Shown here piece after piece: positions 18,545-27,527 of a DNA stretch of 63,087 nucleotides. This stretch comes from Acidimicrobiia bacterium (lineage in GTDB: Bacteria > Actinomycetota > Acidimicrobiia > Spongiisociales > Spongiisociaceae): positions 1-63,087 of the forward strand of contig VXMP01000071.1 of the NCBI GenBank assembly GCA_009841075.1. Reading direction: 5' to 3'. Under the pieces are notes generated by a model. That model made no database searches. It saw only the letters and a list, made by a program, of their open reading frames with translations, and had not been told where the DNA came from. How positions within the stretch are numbered: position 1 is the stretch's first letter; each line of letters opens with the position of its first letter. The position numbers and the translations under genes are program-made.

Positions 18545-19590
18545 TGTTGGCCGAAACCCTGGCGTGGCTGGTCAACATCCCCTCACCGACCGGCCAGGAG
18601 ACAGCCATCTGTGATGCCATCGCCCGGCGGATGCGCTCCACCTATCCGCCCGACCAAATCCGTAGGATCGGCGACAGTCTGGTGGTGGGAAGCCCCGGCC
18701 CAGGCCCCCTGATCTTGCTGGTCGGACACATCGACACGGTTCCTCCGCAAGGGCAGGGTCCGGCCCGGATCGAAGAAGGTGTCATGTTCGGGCTGGGCAC
18801 GTCGGATATGAAGTCGGGTGTAGCGGTCATGATCCATCTGCTGGAAGAAGACGCGGTCCGCAACGGCCCCTACGAAGTGGTGGGGGTGTTCTACCACGGC
18901 GAGGAAGGCACCTTCGCCGACAACGGCCTCGAACCGGTTCTGCAGGAAACCACGTGGCTGTCCGAAGCCGCCTTCGCGGTGGTGGTAGAGCCGACCGATC
19001 TGGAGCTGCAGCTGGGATGCCAGGGAACCGCCAACGCCACGGTCGGTTTTCGGGGTAAGGCGGCCCATAGCGCCCGTCCCTGGCTAGGAGAGAACGCCAT
19101 CACCAAAGCGGGTGCCTGGCTGGAATCGCTCCACCATCGGCAGCCGGTCGAACACGTGCTGGCCGGGTTGTCCTTTTTCGAGGTGTTTTCGGTGACCCGT
19201 GCAGCCGCCGGAGTGGCCAACAATGTGATTCCCGCCGACTTCGATCTGCATCTCAACTATCGGTTTCCGCCTCATCTAACCCTCGACCAGGCGCAGGAGA
19301 GAATGATCGAGGTGGCGGAGCCGGCCGATAATCTGGAGATCCATGAGGTGGTACCCGGAGCTCCCATTCCGGAAGGTAACCCCTACCTGGACCTGCTGAA
19401 GCAGGTGACTCAAGCTCCGGTCACCCCCAAGCAGGCCTGGACCGACGTAGCCCGACTGTCCCAACACGGTATAGCCGCGGTCAATTACGGGCCCGGGGAG
19501 GTGGCCCAGGCCCATCAGGTCACCGAAAGCGTCCCGATCAACAACCTGGATCAGGCCTATCAAGCCCTTCTACGATTTCTGACGGAATGA
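18544..19590 (+). CDS. dapE: Succinyl-diaminopimelate desuccinylase
   Basis: A 348-residue M20-family metallohydrolase. Zinc ligands and catalytic residues are visible in GHIDTVP, GLGTSDMKSG (bridging Asp), FYHGEEGTF (general-base Glu then ligand Glu), VVVEPTD and the C-terminal AHQVTESV. The lid domain spans ~160-270. It releases succinate from N-succinyl-LL-diaminopimelate. ATG 18544 overlaps the dapC TGA by one base. Other M20 activities are possible in isolation, but the pairing with dapC makes DapE most likely. Confidence 0.91.
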   Translation: MLAETLAWLVNIPSPTGQETAICDAIARRMRSTYPPDQIRRIGDSLVVGSPGPGPLILLVGHIDTVPPQGQGPARIEEGVMFGLGTSDMKSGVAVMIHLLEEDAVRNGPYEVVGVFYHGEEGTFADNGLEPVLQETTWLSEAAFAVVVEPTDLELQLGCQGTANATVGFRGKAAHSARPWLGENAITKAGAWLESLHHRQPVEHVLAGLSFFEVFSVTRAAAGVANNVIPADFDLHLNYRFPPHLTLDQAQERMIEVAEPADNLEIHEVVPGAPIPEGNPYLDLLKQVTQAPVTPKQAWTDVARLSQHGIAAVNYGPGEVAQAHQVTESVPINNLDQAYQALLRFLTE

Positions 19591-19810
19591 AGTCGGGAAT
19601 CGGAATGAGCGATCGGTCTTCCTGAGCCAGGAGCGATTTAGGGCTACTGATCCGAGATAGGGGGTTGAAAAATTTCCACCACCATACACGAATCGTATCT
19701 GGCGGGCGTCCGACTCAAACTCTTCACTCATGCGGAATCCCCACACATATTGAGTACGAATCTTGCCCATTCAGCCGGACGTTCACGGTTGTTTCAACCC
19801 TCTGGCCTTT
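19591..19810. other. Intergenic spacer, no feature recognised
   Basis: A 220-base spacer between convergent dapE and the methylase gene. No convincing hairpin-plus-T-run, repeat or small gene was seen. It marks the left border of a probable insertion. Confidence 0.4.
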
Positions 19811-22699
19811 TCAGGTCAAGCCGCCCGCGCCGCCGTGCACCGAAGGCTCGTGGCACCATTGCTCGCGCAGCACGGCCAATGGTTCGAGTATGTCTTCGGA
19901 CAGCCCCAGCAGGTCAACGAGCACCGCTCGGTCCAGGTCGCGACGCGTGTCATCAAGGTGGGCCTGATGGGCGGGCAGAAACTCCCGGGTTGAGAACTCG
20001 TCAAATATTTTCCCGGACAACTTGATCTGCGAGGCGCTCAACGATCTCATGTCCAGCATCGGCAACGAGGGCAGGGTCTGGATGGTCAGGCGCACGCGCC
20101 CCTGATGCTGGCGGGTTCCCGCAAACCAGAAGGAAATAAGCCCAGGCGTGGTGTTGGCCCAGAGAACCGCGGCGGCTTCCCAGGTTGAATCGCGGAGAAT
20201 GAAGTTGGGCCAGGCTGTTCCTCCAATCGACCGGTCAGGCGTCAGGCATGCGGCCAGACTCTGCGAGTTCAACCGGAAGTCAAGGTTGAAGTGAAGCCGG
20301 GTGGCGGTCTCCCACACCTCCAAGGCCTTGGCCTTGCACCCCTGTCGAACCCGCCCCTGCGTATCGGGTTCGACCACCATGCGCCTCTCCCTTTGAGCAT
20401 TGTGGCGGGAGAGGGCGGGATACGAAGCAACCCGGCCAGGAGGAAGATCCTGCATATCAAACGGCCCCCGGTTTGGTCCCTTGATATCAAGGTGGTATAG
20501 ACCGCGGTCACCGAGGCTTCCTAACGTAGTGAACGGTATTTCTATCGCACCGATGCGGGACATTTCCAAACTGCCCTTGATCAGGCCCAGCGCGGCGGTA
20601 AGCACATCCGGCTCCCTGACACCCACGCAGCCCCCATCCCCGATCCCGGCTCGGACAAAGCATCCCACTTCCTCTTCGCCGATAGTGAGCCAACCGTGAT
20701 TAGTGCCGGTGGCAGTGGCCACCACTCGAGCTACTTCCACTGCCGAGGTAAGGCCCGCCGGTCGACGAGTCAGGTTGACGTAGAGTGTTTGGCCCTCCTG
20801 ATTCCGGTCTCGCCGCGAAGGATCGTTCTTGGTGGCAACTACCAGCACCTCACCCATGTTCGTATCCTCCGAGAAGGAGCGGTCGCGTTCCCGAACGGCG
20901 GCGATGGTGACCATCGTCAGATCGTGGTAGTCGCGCCTCAACAGCTCCCGAACCTTCGACCACGAGGCCCCTGAGACGAGCGCTATAGGCATCACCAGCG
21001 CCAATACCCCGCCGGGCTTCACCTTGGCGTGTGCCAGATCTACAAAGTTGGAAGCCAGTCCGGCGTTCCCGTCGCCAACACGATCCGGCAACTTTCGATA
21101 GATATCCTTCAGAACGGCCGACATCCGGCGCTGTTCTTCCTCGCTGGTGGAAAAGCCGGCGAATGACGGGACCGGCACTCTGGCCACCTGATGATTGGTC
21201 GGCCTGGTATAGGGCGGGTTCATGATCACCAGATCCGCCGAACCGTGTGCCATAACGAAACGCCGCTCGTACAAATCCACGTCCACGTCACCGCTCCCCG
21301 CCGTGGCCATCCTTCCCGTTCCGAACAGTGACAACACCTGTTCTTCGGTGATTAGATCGAGTGATCCGATAGCGACCGGCCTTCCGTTGTCCTGGTCTCC
21401 ATACGGCATGGTGTAGATCATCGTGTTACCGAACGGGACGGCCGGATGGGCGGCGGAGAGCATCGAGGCAGTTAGGTGCGTAGCGGCAGGCATGATGTCG
21501 GCACCGATCAACGCTCTTCCCATCATGTCGGCATGTATGCGACGGTCGTCGCCTCCGGCCCGCCGATGCCGGGTAGCGACACGCACATACGCCGCCGACA
21601 GCAGGGCACCGGTACCGCAGGCCAGGTCGGCGATCCGCAATCCGGTCAGCTCCTCGGGAGAGCCGAAGTCCTTCTCGAGACGGCTGACCGCCAACTCCGC
21701 CAGCAACATGGCCGATGACGGCAGCGTGTAGAACGTAGCCAGAAACTTCCGGTCGGCGATCAGACGGCCGAACATCTGGCCCGACAGGTCATGGGTGGTA
21801 GTGACACCGATACCCGCCATCTCATCCGCTACAGCAGCCAGCTCGTCGAGGATACGGGTTGCCTTTCGAGCCGGTGTCACCTTCAGTAGATCCGAAGCTA
21901 TCTTGAAGATAGGCCAGTAGTTGATCCGCAGTATCCTGGTCCATTCGTCCAGGACATTCTGCTGTGACATGGACCGTCGCGTGGCCATGCGTAGTTCTGC
22001 GAGGGTGGCGACATCGTGATCGCCGGCGATGGCAGTATGGAACATGAGGGCATTGGCAACGATGGCCATGGCCATCCGTGATGTCTGCTCGCCGTCCTCC
22101 TGCTTGAGAATGCGAGCCATTTTCTCGAGAAACGCCCCGCCGTCATCCGATCGAAGGAATCGCGCGGCCGCAGCCACTCCCCTCTCCAGCGCCAACGTTC
22201 CCTTCATGATGAGCCGTTCGGAGAGCGAGGTCAGCTCGATGAAACCGGTCAGGTCGTCGATTCCACCTCGGAGCCACCCGGAGGTGGGGAATCGAACCAC
22301 GCTCTGGGGTTGGAGTTCCTCGCCGGTCAGGCTCAACAGGCAGTACTCGAACTCGGCGCTCCCAATGGCCTCCGCCAACCCGATCCGGCTCTCGCGAAGG
22401 CTCAGGGGCGTCCGTACAGCCACCACGTTCTCGACCACCTCGTCGGTCGCCTCGAGATACCTTCCTAGCCGGGATCGGGCATCTGCCTCCACGCTACGAG
22501 CGGGCAGCACCTCGGTCTCAACGATTACCGGAGACCCGCCCGGATGTACCAGAACGATGTCCGGCTGCGCGGCCGGATCACCTAGTAGAACCCCGGTCGA
22601 CTCCACGGTTATGGCTTGCTGTTCGGCCCAGCGGGGATGCCGTCGCCCAAGCGCCCGGGCTAACTCGGCATTGATAACAACCTCTGTGTTCCGTGCCAT
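19811..22699 (-). CDS. Large N6-adenine DNA methylase-type protein, possibly type IIG restriction-modification
   Basis: A 962-residue protein. Residues ~345-520 form an N6_Mtase domain: motif I LACGTGALLSAAY and motif IV NPPYTRP, the catalytic loop that flips adenine. Before it lie ~330 mostly helical residues; after it ~350 residues suited to target recognition. An N-terminal block reads QPDIVLV then PVIVETEV near residues 45-65, resembling a PD-(D/E)XK nuclease core but with Glu in place of the usual Lys, so cleavage is uncertain. No specificity subunit, helicase or BREX/DISARM gene is nearby. It sits alone between dapE and proA, which suggests a horizontally gained defence or epigenetic gene. 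Confidence 0.82.
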   Translation of the reverse strand: MARNTEVVINAELARALGRRHPRWAEQQAITVESTGVLLGDPAAQPDIVLVHPGGSPVIVETEVLPARSVEADARSRLGRYLEATDEVVENVVAVRTPLSLRESRIGLAEAIGSAEFEYCLLSLTGEELQPQSVVRFPTSGWLRGGIDDLTGFIELTSLSERLIMKGTLALERGVAAAARFLRSDDGGAFLEKMARILKQEDGEQTSRMAMAIVANALMFHTAIAGDHDVATLAELRMATRRSMSQQNVLDEWTRILRINYWPIFKIASDLLKVTPARKATRILDELAAVADEMAGIGVTTTHDLSGQMFGRLIADRKFLATFYTLPSSAMLLAELAVSRLEKDFGSPEELTGLRIADLACGTGALLSAAYVRVATRHRRAGGDDRRIHADMMGRALIGADIMPAATHLTASMLSAAHPAVPFGNTMIYTMPYGDQDNGRPVAIGSLDLITEEQVLSLFGTGRMATAGSGDVDVDLYERRFVMAHGSADLVIMNPPYTRPTNHQVARVPVPSFAGFSTSEEEQRRMSAVLKDIYRKLPDRVGDGNAGLASNFVDLAHAKVKPGGVLALVMPIALVSGASWSKVRELLRRDYHDLTMVTIAAVRERDRSFSEDTNMGEVLVVATKNDPSRRDRNQEGQTLYVNLTRRPAGLTSAVEVARVVATATGTNHGWLTIGEEEVGCFVRAGIGDGGCVGVREPDVLTAALGLIKGSLEMSRIGAIEIPFTTLGSLGDRGLYHLDIKGPNRGPFDMQDLPPGRVASYPALSRHNAQRERRMVVEPDTQGRVRQGCKAKALEVWETATRLHFNLDFRLNSQSLAACLTPDRSIGGTAWPNFILRDSTWEAAAVLWANTTPGLISFWFAGTRQHQGRVRLTIQTLPSLPMLDMRSLSASQIKLSGKIFDEFSTREFLPAHQAHLDDTRRDLDRAVLVDLLGLSEDILEPLAVLREQWCHEPSVHGGAGGLT

Positions 22700-22890
22700 G
22701 GGCCTAATTTATCGGATCGGTACGACATATCATGTTCGCAGGTACCAGCCAATCTCAGAGGAATTGTCGCCGGGACGGGTACCCTCGGCTTATCTGCAGG
22801 CCGGATGCCCCCGCCTTGACCCGGTAAGAGCAGCAGATACTTATCGGGTCTCCGCAAAGCTGGGCTGTTTCTACCGGAACGGTATAAGGG

Positions 22891-22896
22891 TAAAAT
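22891..22896 (+). promoter_or_regulatory. -10 box TAAAAT for a leaderless proA transcript
   Basis: TAAAAT followed by exactly 7 bases and ATG 22904. There is no Shine-Dalgarno. The predicted transcript begins at the A of the start codon. Confidence 0.55.
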
Positions 22897-22903
22897 AGAT
22901 GTT

Positions 22904-24199
22904 ATGTCACAGGCCGGAACAGCTTCTAAACAGGCGGGTAGGGCGCGTGAGGCGCAGCGGGTTTTCGGGGCTTTGGATACCGAGGTTAGAACCGCCGCTC
23001 TCCGCAATCTGGAACGACTGCTTGAGGAGCGGGAAGACGATCTGCTGGCCGCCAATCAAAAGGACTTGGACGACCCGGGGGCCGCCGACCTGCCTGGCCC
23101 GATTCTGAAAAGGTTGGCCCTTTCTCCCTCCAAACTGGAAACCCTTCGGGAGGGAGTTCGTATTCTGGTGGGATCGGCTGATCCGATCGGGCGTCCCTTG
23201 GTTCGGCGGGAACTGGATGACGGGCTGATCCTGGAGCAGGTTCGGGTTCCTATCGGCGTGCTTTTGATCGTCTTTGAAAGCCGTCCTGACGCGGTGATCC
23301 AAATCGGCTCGTTGGCGATCAGAACCGGCAATGCGATACTGATGAAGGGTGGTTCGGAGGCCAGGCATTCCAACCAGGCTCTGACCGACCTTTTACGGGA
23401 GGCGATTGCCGCTGCCTACGCCCCGGCCGACGTGGTGCAAAATATCGAGGGTCGCCAAGCGGTGGCCGACCTCCTGTCGTTGGACGAACATATCGATCTG
23501 GTGATCCCGAGGGGCTCCGCCCAGCTGGTCCGCGATATCAAAGCAGCCTCCCGGATTCCGGTCCTGGGCCACTCGGACGGCATCTGCCATGTTTATATTG
23601 ACGCTGACGCCGATCCGGAAATGGCTGTTCGGGTAGCGCTTGACTCCAAGACCAACTACGCGGCGGTCTGTAACGCAGCCGAAACCCTGTTGCTCGATCG
23701 CCGCTTCCCTCAGGGTGGAGCCGTGATCCAGGCTCTCCTCAATGCGGGAGTCGAGGTAAGGGGCGGGCCGGATATTTCCGCCTTGGCCGAAGGGGTAACC
23801 CCGGCCCAACCGTCCGACTTCGGTCAAGAGTATGGGGATTTCACCATCGCCGCCCGGGTGGTGGAGAACCTGGATGAGGCTATCGCCCATATCCATACCT
23901 ACGGTTCGGCCCACACCGACACCATCGTTACCAACAACGGCGAAACGGCGAAACGATTTCTGGAAACCGTGGACTCCTCCTCGGTGTTCTGGAATGCCAG
24001 TACCCGGTTCGCCGACGGGTTCCGCTACGGGCTGGGGGCGGAGGTCGGAATCGCTACCGGCCGGGTCCACGCCCGAGGTCCGATGGGAGCGGAAGGCCTC
24101 TACACCACCAAGTGGCTTCTGACGGGTAACGGGCATGTGGTCGGTGACTATGGGCCCGGAAAACGTTCCTTTACCCATCAGGACCTGGCTGTTTCCTGA
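22904..24199 (+). CDS. proA: Gamma-glutamyl phosphate reductase
   Basis: A 431-residue NADPH-dependent enzyme of proline synthesis, reducing glutamyl-5-phosphate to glutamate-5-semialdehyde. It has the aldehyde-dehydrogenase-like fold with RVPIGVLLIVFESRPDA, MKGGSEARHSN, DLVIPRGSAQLVRDIK and the catalytic cysteine in NYAAVCNAAETLL near residue 270. The C-terminus has RFADGFRYGLGAEVGIATGRVHARGP. Length is normal. proB is not adjacent in this window. Expression is probably from the leaderless promoter immediately upstream. Confidence 0.97.
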   Translation: MSQAGTASKQAGRAREAQRVFGALDTEVRTAALRNLERLLEEREDDLLAANQKDLDDPGAADLPGPILKRLALSPSKLETLREGVRILVGSADPIGRPLVRRELDDGLILEQVRVPIGVLLIVFESRPDAVIQIGSLAIRTGNAILMKGGSEARHSNQALTDLLREAIAAAYAPADVVQNIEGRQAVADLLSLDEHIDLVIPRGSAQLVRDIKAASRIPVLGHSDGICHVYIDADADPEMAVRVALDSKTNYAAVCNAAETLLLDRRFPQGGAVIQALLNAGVEVRGGPDISALAEGVTPAQPSDFGQEYGDFTIAARVVENLDEAIAHIHTYGSAHTDTIVTNNGETAKRFLETVDSSSVFWNASTRFADGFRYGLGAEVGIATGRVHARGPMGAEGLYTTKWLLTGNGHVVGDYGPGKRSFTHQDLAVS

Positions 24200-24226
24200 T
24201 ATCCCGAATCCTTGCCGGACCGGTCT

Positions 24227-24700
24227 CTATGCGACCAGCAGAACCAGAGTTTCTGCCACACACGCCGGGCGGTCGCTGCCTTGCAGGTCGATGGTCACTT
24301 CTTCTTTGAGCCGAACACCTTGAGGGGCTTCTACCACCCCTATGAGCCGGCACCTGACCCTTACCTTCGATCCCGCCGGAACCGGACTCAGGAAACGAAC
24401 CCGATCAAGTCCGTAGTTGATCACCATCTTGACCTCGGGATAGTCGTATTCGGGCCCGATACCGGGTATCAGCGCCAAGGTCATAAACCCGTGGGCGATG
24501 GTGGCTCCGAACGGCCCTTTCGCAGCCCGTTCCCTATCCAAATGGATCCATTGATGGTCGCGGGTGGCATCCGCGAATTTCTCGATATCGGCCTGGGTGA
24601 CTGTATGCCAGTCGCCGCTAGCGGTCTCCTCTCCTACCCTGGTGCCGAGCAGCTTCAGGAGGCCCGCTCGGTGATCGTCCTCTGATTTCTTCGGATCCAT
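24227..24700 (-). CDS. MaoC-like dehydratase ((R)-enoyl-CoA hydratase family)
   Basis: A 157-residue single hot-dog-fold protein. The hydratase signature is clear: DATRDHQWIHLDRERAA and FGATIAHGFMTLALIP, with Asp and His as the catalytic dyad. Such enzymes add water to trans-2-enoyl-CoA. It begins 10 bases after the stop of the alanyl-tRNA editing gene and is probably co-transcribed with it. The substrate chain length cannot be inferred. Confidence 0.9.
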   Translation of the reverse strand: MDPKKSEDDHRAGLLKLLGTRVGEETASGDWHTVTQADIEKFADATRDHQWIHLDRERAAKGPFGATIAHGFMTLALIPGIGPEYDYPEVKMVINYGLDRVRFLSPVPAGSKVRVRCRLIGVVEAPQGVRLKEEVTIDLQGSDRPACVAETLVLLVA

Positions 24701-24710
24701 TGGAAGAGCG

Positions 24711-25433
24711 TTAAACCGGTTCGTCCAGTGCGACCCTGATCCTTCGGAACCCGCGCCCTTTCGACTGAACCTTGGTGATTTTCACCCTTCCCACCTCCTC
24801 GGTAGAGCGGACATGGGTTCCACCGTCTGCTTGGCGATCCAAGCCCACAATGTCAATGACCCGCACCTGTTGAACCGAGGCCGGAATCAGGTTGACCTTG
24901 GTTCGGATTAGGCTGGGATCCAGATCGGCCTCGTGGCGGGGCATAAACGATATTTCCACCGGCAGATAACGGGATATGGCTTCGTTCAAGGCCGCCTCGA
25001 CGGGATCCCGATCCTCCGGATCCCATTCGGGAAGCTCGAAATCCAAACGGCCATGACCGGGCTCCATGTTCCCTCCGGTCACCGGACTTTGGAAACGATC
25101 CCAGATCACCCCGCACAAGGCATGCAAGGCGGTGTGGGTGCGCATCAGCCGATAACGCCGGTCCCAATCGATGCGGCCGGAGAGGCCGGTCCCTACTGGA
25201 GGAAGACCGCCCCGAAGCCAATGCCATACCCCATCTGAATCCTGGGTCACCCGCACCACCTCCAGACGATCGTCCCCGATTATCAGCTCCCCAAGGTCTA
25301 CCGGTTGTCCACCTCCGCCGGCGTAGAACACGGTTTTATCCAGTAAAACCCTTTGATCCTCCCGATCGATGCCCACCACCACGGCGGACATTTCCCTGGC
25401 GTAGGAGTCGGTGGAAAAGATGCGTTCGGTCAT
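24711..25433 (-). CDS. alaX: Alanyl-tRNA editing protein (AlaX type)
   Basis: A 240-residue stand-alone editing domain that removes serine or glycine wrongly attached to tRNA-Ala. FYAGGGGQPVD is typical. The zinc site is HTALH (H100, H104) plus QADGGTHV near residue 205. In AlaRS the latter usually contains Cys; Asp here is a common AlaX variant. There is no N-terminal aminoacylation domain. AGGTAGG precedes the ATG by three bases. Confidence 0.93.
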   Translation of the reverse strand: MTERIFSTDSYAREMSAVVVGIDREDQRVLLDKTVFYAGGGGQPVDLGELIIGDDRLEVVRVTQDSDGVWHWLRGGLPPVGTGLSGRIDWDRRYRLMRTHTALHALCGVIWDRFQSPVTGGNMEPGHGRLDFELPEWDPEDRDPVEAALNEAISRYLPVEISFMPRHEADLDPSLIRTKVNLIPASVQQVRVIDIVGLDRQADGGTHVRSTEEVGRVKITKVQSKGRGFRRIRVALDEPV

Positions 25434-25439
25434 ATGCCT

Positions 25440-25464
25440 ACCTAACCCTACCTGTAAGTTAGGT
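25440..25464. repeat. 7-bp inverted repeat in the alaX leader
   Basis: ACCTAAC (25440-25446) and GTTAGGT (25458-25464) are perfect complements around an 11-base loop, a few bases upstream of the alaX start. A GGTTAGG-like direct repeat also lies in the loop. It may be an operator or an RNA hairpin. Confidence 0.35.
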
Positions 25465-25522
25465 CGTCAAGAAGGGGCGGGAGCGGGCAAGAAATTCAAT
25501 TCCGCCGGTGGGCGGGACCGGT

Positions 25523-25828
25523 TTAGCCCGCCTCCTTCAGCTCCTTCAGCCAACGTTGCCTGAGTCGGCGACGCTCACCAGGGGTGGTGGCACCCCAAAC
25601 GCCTTCTGTCTGATTGGTGCTGACCGCATATGACAGGCATTCGGACGCCACCGGACATTCGGCGCATATCTGCTTGGCATTTTCTATTCCCTCCGTATCG
25701 GCGGGATCAAGAAAGAACATTTCCGGAGGCAGGGCGCGGCAAGCAGCCCGGTCACGCCAATTCCGCTTCTCTTCATCGGAGGTCTGTGGCCAGGAGAGCA
25801 AGGTCGAGGAAAATACCTGATTGGTCAT
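25523..25828 (-). CDS. WhiB-family Fe-S transcription factor
   Basis: A 101-residue protein with the four cluster cysteines of the Wbl family: C30, C55, C58 and C64 (WRDRAACR, then ICAECPVASEC). They are followed by the G[VI]WGG-like turn GVWGATT and a basic C-terminal tail ERRRLRQRWLKELK that contacts DNA. Wbl proteins bind a [4Fe-4S] cluster and the primary sigma factor, and exist only in Actinobacteria and their phages. This places the contig taxonomically. Which Wbl subclass it is cannot be told. Confidence 0.95.
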   Translation of the reverse strand: MTNQVFSSTLLSWPQTSDEEKRNWRDRAACRALPPEMFFLDPADTEGIENAKQICAECPVASECLSYAVSTNQTEGVWGATTPGERRRLRQRWLKELKEAG

Positions 25829-26018
25829 ACCCTGTACAACAAGCCGGAACGGGTAAATGTTCCTGGATTTTAGGTTATTGTCAGCGGCTCCCGGAATTGG
25901 AAAATGGGCAAAAGAGCCCGCCTGCTCCTACCTACTACACTTGTTTTATGGGACCGGACATTTATTACCCCGCCAAAGGGGGGTCCGCATCTATAACCGG
26001 CCTCACCGGGAGTGAAGA

Positions 26019-26660
26019 GTGCTGAGATTCGCCGAGGAAATGCTGCTTCTCCTGCTTCGAGACGAAGACGGTCGGTTCGTGCATGTGTCCAGATTCGCCC
26101 TGGACCGGGCTTTGGCCGGGTCCGTGCTCATGGACCTTGCCCTGGAAAACCGGATCGATACCGATCTTGAAGACCTGATCCTGATCGACGCCACCCCCAC
26201 CGGCGATTCGCTGCTGGATCCGACCCTATCCCTGATCGTGGCCGGAGAAAAACGCAACGCCCTTTACTGGGTGGAGCAGATTGCCATGAATGCCGACGAA
26301 ATCCGAGAGGCGGCCTTGGACCGACTGGTCGAACGGGGGATACTCGAACGCCAGGAAGACACCTTCCTTTGGGTATTCCGATCTCGGCGTTACCCGGCTA
26401 TCGACGGTGTGGTCGAGCGAGAGGTGAAGTTAAGGATCATGGGGGTTCTCTTCAGCGACGAGATACCCGACCCACATGACGTGGTGCTCATCTGCCTCGC
26501 TGAAGTGTGTGGCATCTTCAAGCTCCTACTGTCCAAGCAAGAACTGGAACAGGCCTCCGAGCGCATCGACCAGGTGAGGAAACTGGACCTGATCGGCCAG
26601 GCTGTGTCGCAGGCCATCCGGGAGATAGAAATCTCTATCGCCTCCTCGGTCATGTTCTAA
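26019..26660 (+). CDS. GOLPH3/VPS74 (GPP34) family protein
   Basis: A 213-residue all-helical protein from a GTG start. The N-terminal EEMLLLLLRDEDGRFVHVS, then LAGSVLMDLALENRIDTD and ERGILERQEDTFLWVFRSRRYPAID, match the GPP34 fold. In eukaryotes this fold binds phosphatidylinositol-4-phosphate and retains Golgi glycosyltransferases. Actinobacteria encode homologues of unproven role, perhaps lipid-binding membrane adaptors. The basic SRRYP segment fits the phosphoinositide-pocket region. No signal peptide is present. It is a single gene followed by the HEPN/MNT pair. Confidence 0.85.
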   Translation: MLRFAEEMLLLLLRDEDGRFVHVSRFALDRALAGSVLMDLALENRIDTDLEDLILIDATPTGDSLLDPTLSLIVAGEKRNALYWVEQIAMNADEIREAALDRLVERGILERQEDTFLWVFRSRRYPAIDGVVEREVKLRIMGVLFSDEIPDPHDVVLICLAEVCGIFKLLLSKQELEQASERIDQVRKLDLIGQAVSQAIREIEISIASSVMF

Positions 26661-26715
26661 TCCCCCATTCCTCCACAAACAAGTCACCGTCACTCCAAGT
26701 AGGATTTAGTGGTTC

Positions 26716-27117
26716 ATGGTTGATCTTGGCTCCCGCCCAGCCACTCCCTCCCCGGTCGGTGAGATTCCTGACCCTTGGCCGACGGTGGAAGACGCCCTGG
26801 AGGCTGCCACCTTGGTGTCGAACAAGGCACGGGAGATGTATGGGGAGGGATTGATACGCACCCTTTTGTATGGGTCACGAGCCCGGGGAGATCACGATCG
26901 ATACTCGGATCTCGATATTCTGCTGGTACTCAAACCGGAGGCCTATGACCCTCGGGAGGGCAAGGTATCGGAGTTGTTGGATTACTTCTGGATTGAACTT
27001 CCCTACGATCTGAAGTGGGTGAAACTATCGGTGATGTCGGCAACCGTAGAACAGGTGGAGAACTGGGACACCACCTTCTACCGTAATGTTCGGGCTGATG
27101 CGCTGGAGGTTACGTGA
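26716..27117 (+). CDS. MNT-type nucleotidyltransferase (antitoxin of a HEPN/MNT pair)
   Basis: A 133-residue minimal nucleotidyltransferase with GSRARGDHDRYSDLDILLVL at ~52-71, giving the Gly-Ser and Asp-X-Asp catalytic residues. In HEPN/MNT modules the MNT enzyme adds AMP to a tyrosine of the partner HEPN RNase and silences it. The stop codon overlaps the GTG of the HEPN gene. The base composition is lower in GC than neighbours, in line with mobile toxin-antitoxin genes. Confidence 0.87.
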   Translation: MVDLGSRPATPSPVGEIPDPWPTVEDALEAATLVSNKAREMYGEGLIRTLLYGSRARGDHDRYSDLDILLVLKPEAYDPREGKVSELLDYFWIELPYDLKWVKLSVMSATVEQVENWDTTFYRNVRADALEVT

Positions 27118-27527
27118 CCTACCTAGATGAGGTGCGCGCCTGTTTACAGCGAGCGGAGGACGAGCTGCAGAACGCCAGAGATATTTATGGCCAGGGCCTT
27201 TATCGCATCGCTGTGTCGGTTTCTTATCGGTCGGTCTTTGCGGCCGCCAAAGCGGTTTTGGCTTTCTATCAAGACGGTACCAAGACCCATAGAGGTTTAA
27301 GGGAACGATTCGGCTTATACACGGTAGCCCAATCGGACTTCCCTCCCCATATAGCGCGTTATATCAAACGTACTGAAAGATATCGTTTATTAGCCGATTA
27401 TGACATGTCCCGACCCAGCGGCGACTGGGAGGAGGAAGAGGCTGCCGAGGCTATCGGTGCTGCCGAAGAGTTCTTAAGCGAAGTCCAAGCCTGGTTTAAG
27501 CGCCACCATCCCGAGCACTTCGCTTAG
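27114..27527 (+). CDS. HEPN-domain protein (probable RNase toxin of a HEPN/MNT pair)
   Basis: A 137-residue four-helix HEPN protein. It has YLDEVRACLQRAEDELQNARDIY, SVSYRSVFAAAKAVL and, near residue 90, RTERYRLLADYD; an Arg followed by a Tyr/Asp cluster is the expected active-site region. HEPN toxins cut RNA. The GTG start overlaps the upstream MNT stop (GTGA), so the two are coupled. The 3' end overlaps the convergent RHH-like gene by 32 bases. Confidence 0.85.
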   Translation: MTYLDEVRACLQRAEDELQNARDIYGQGLYRIAVSVSYRSVFAAAKAVLAFYQDGTKTHRGLRERFGLYTVAQSDFPPHIARYIKRTERYRLLADYDMSRPSGDWEEEEAAEAIGAAEEFLSEVQAWFKRHHPEHFA

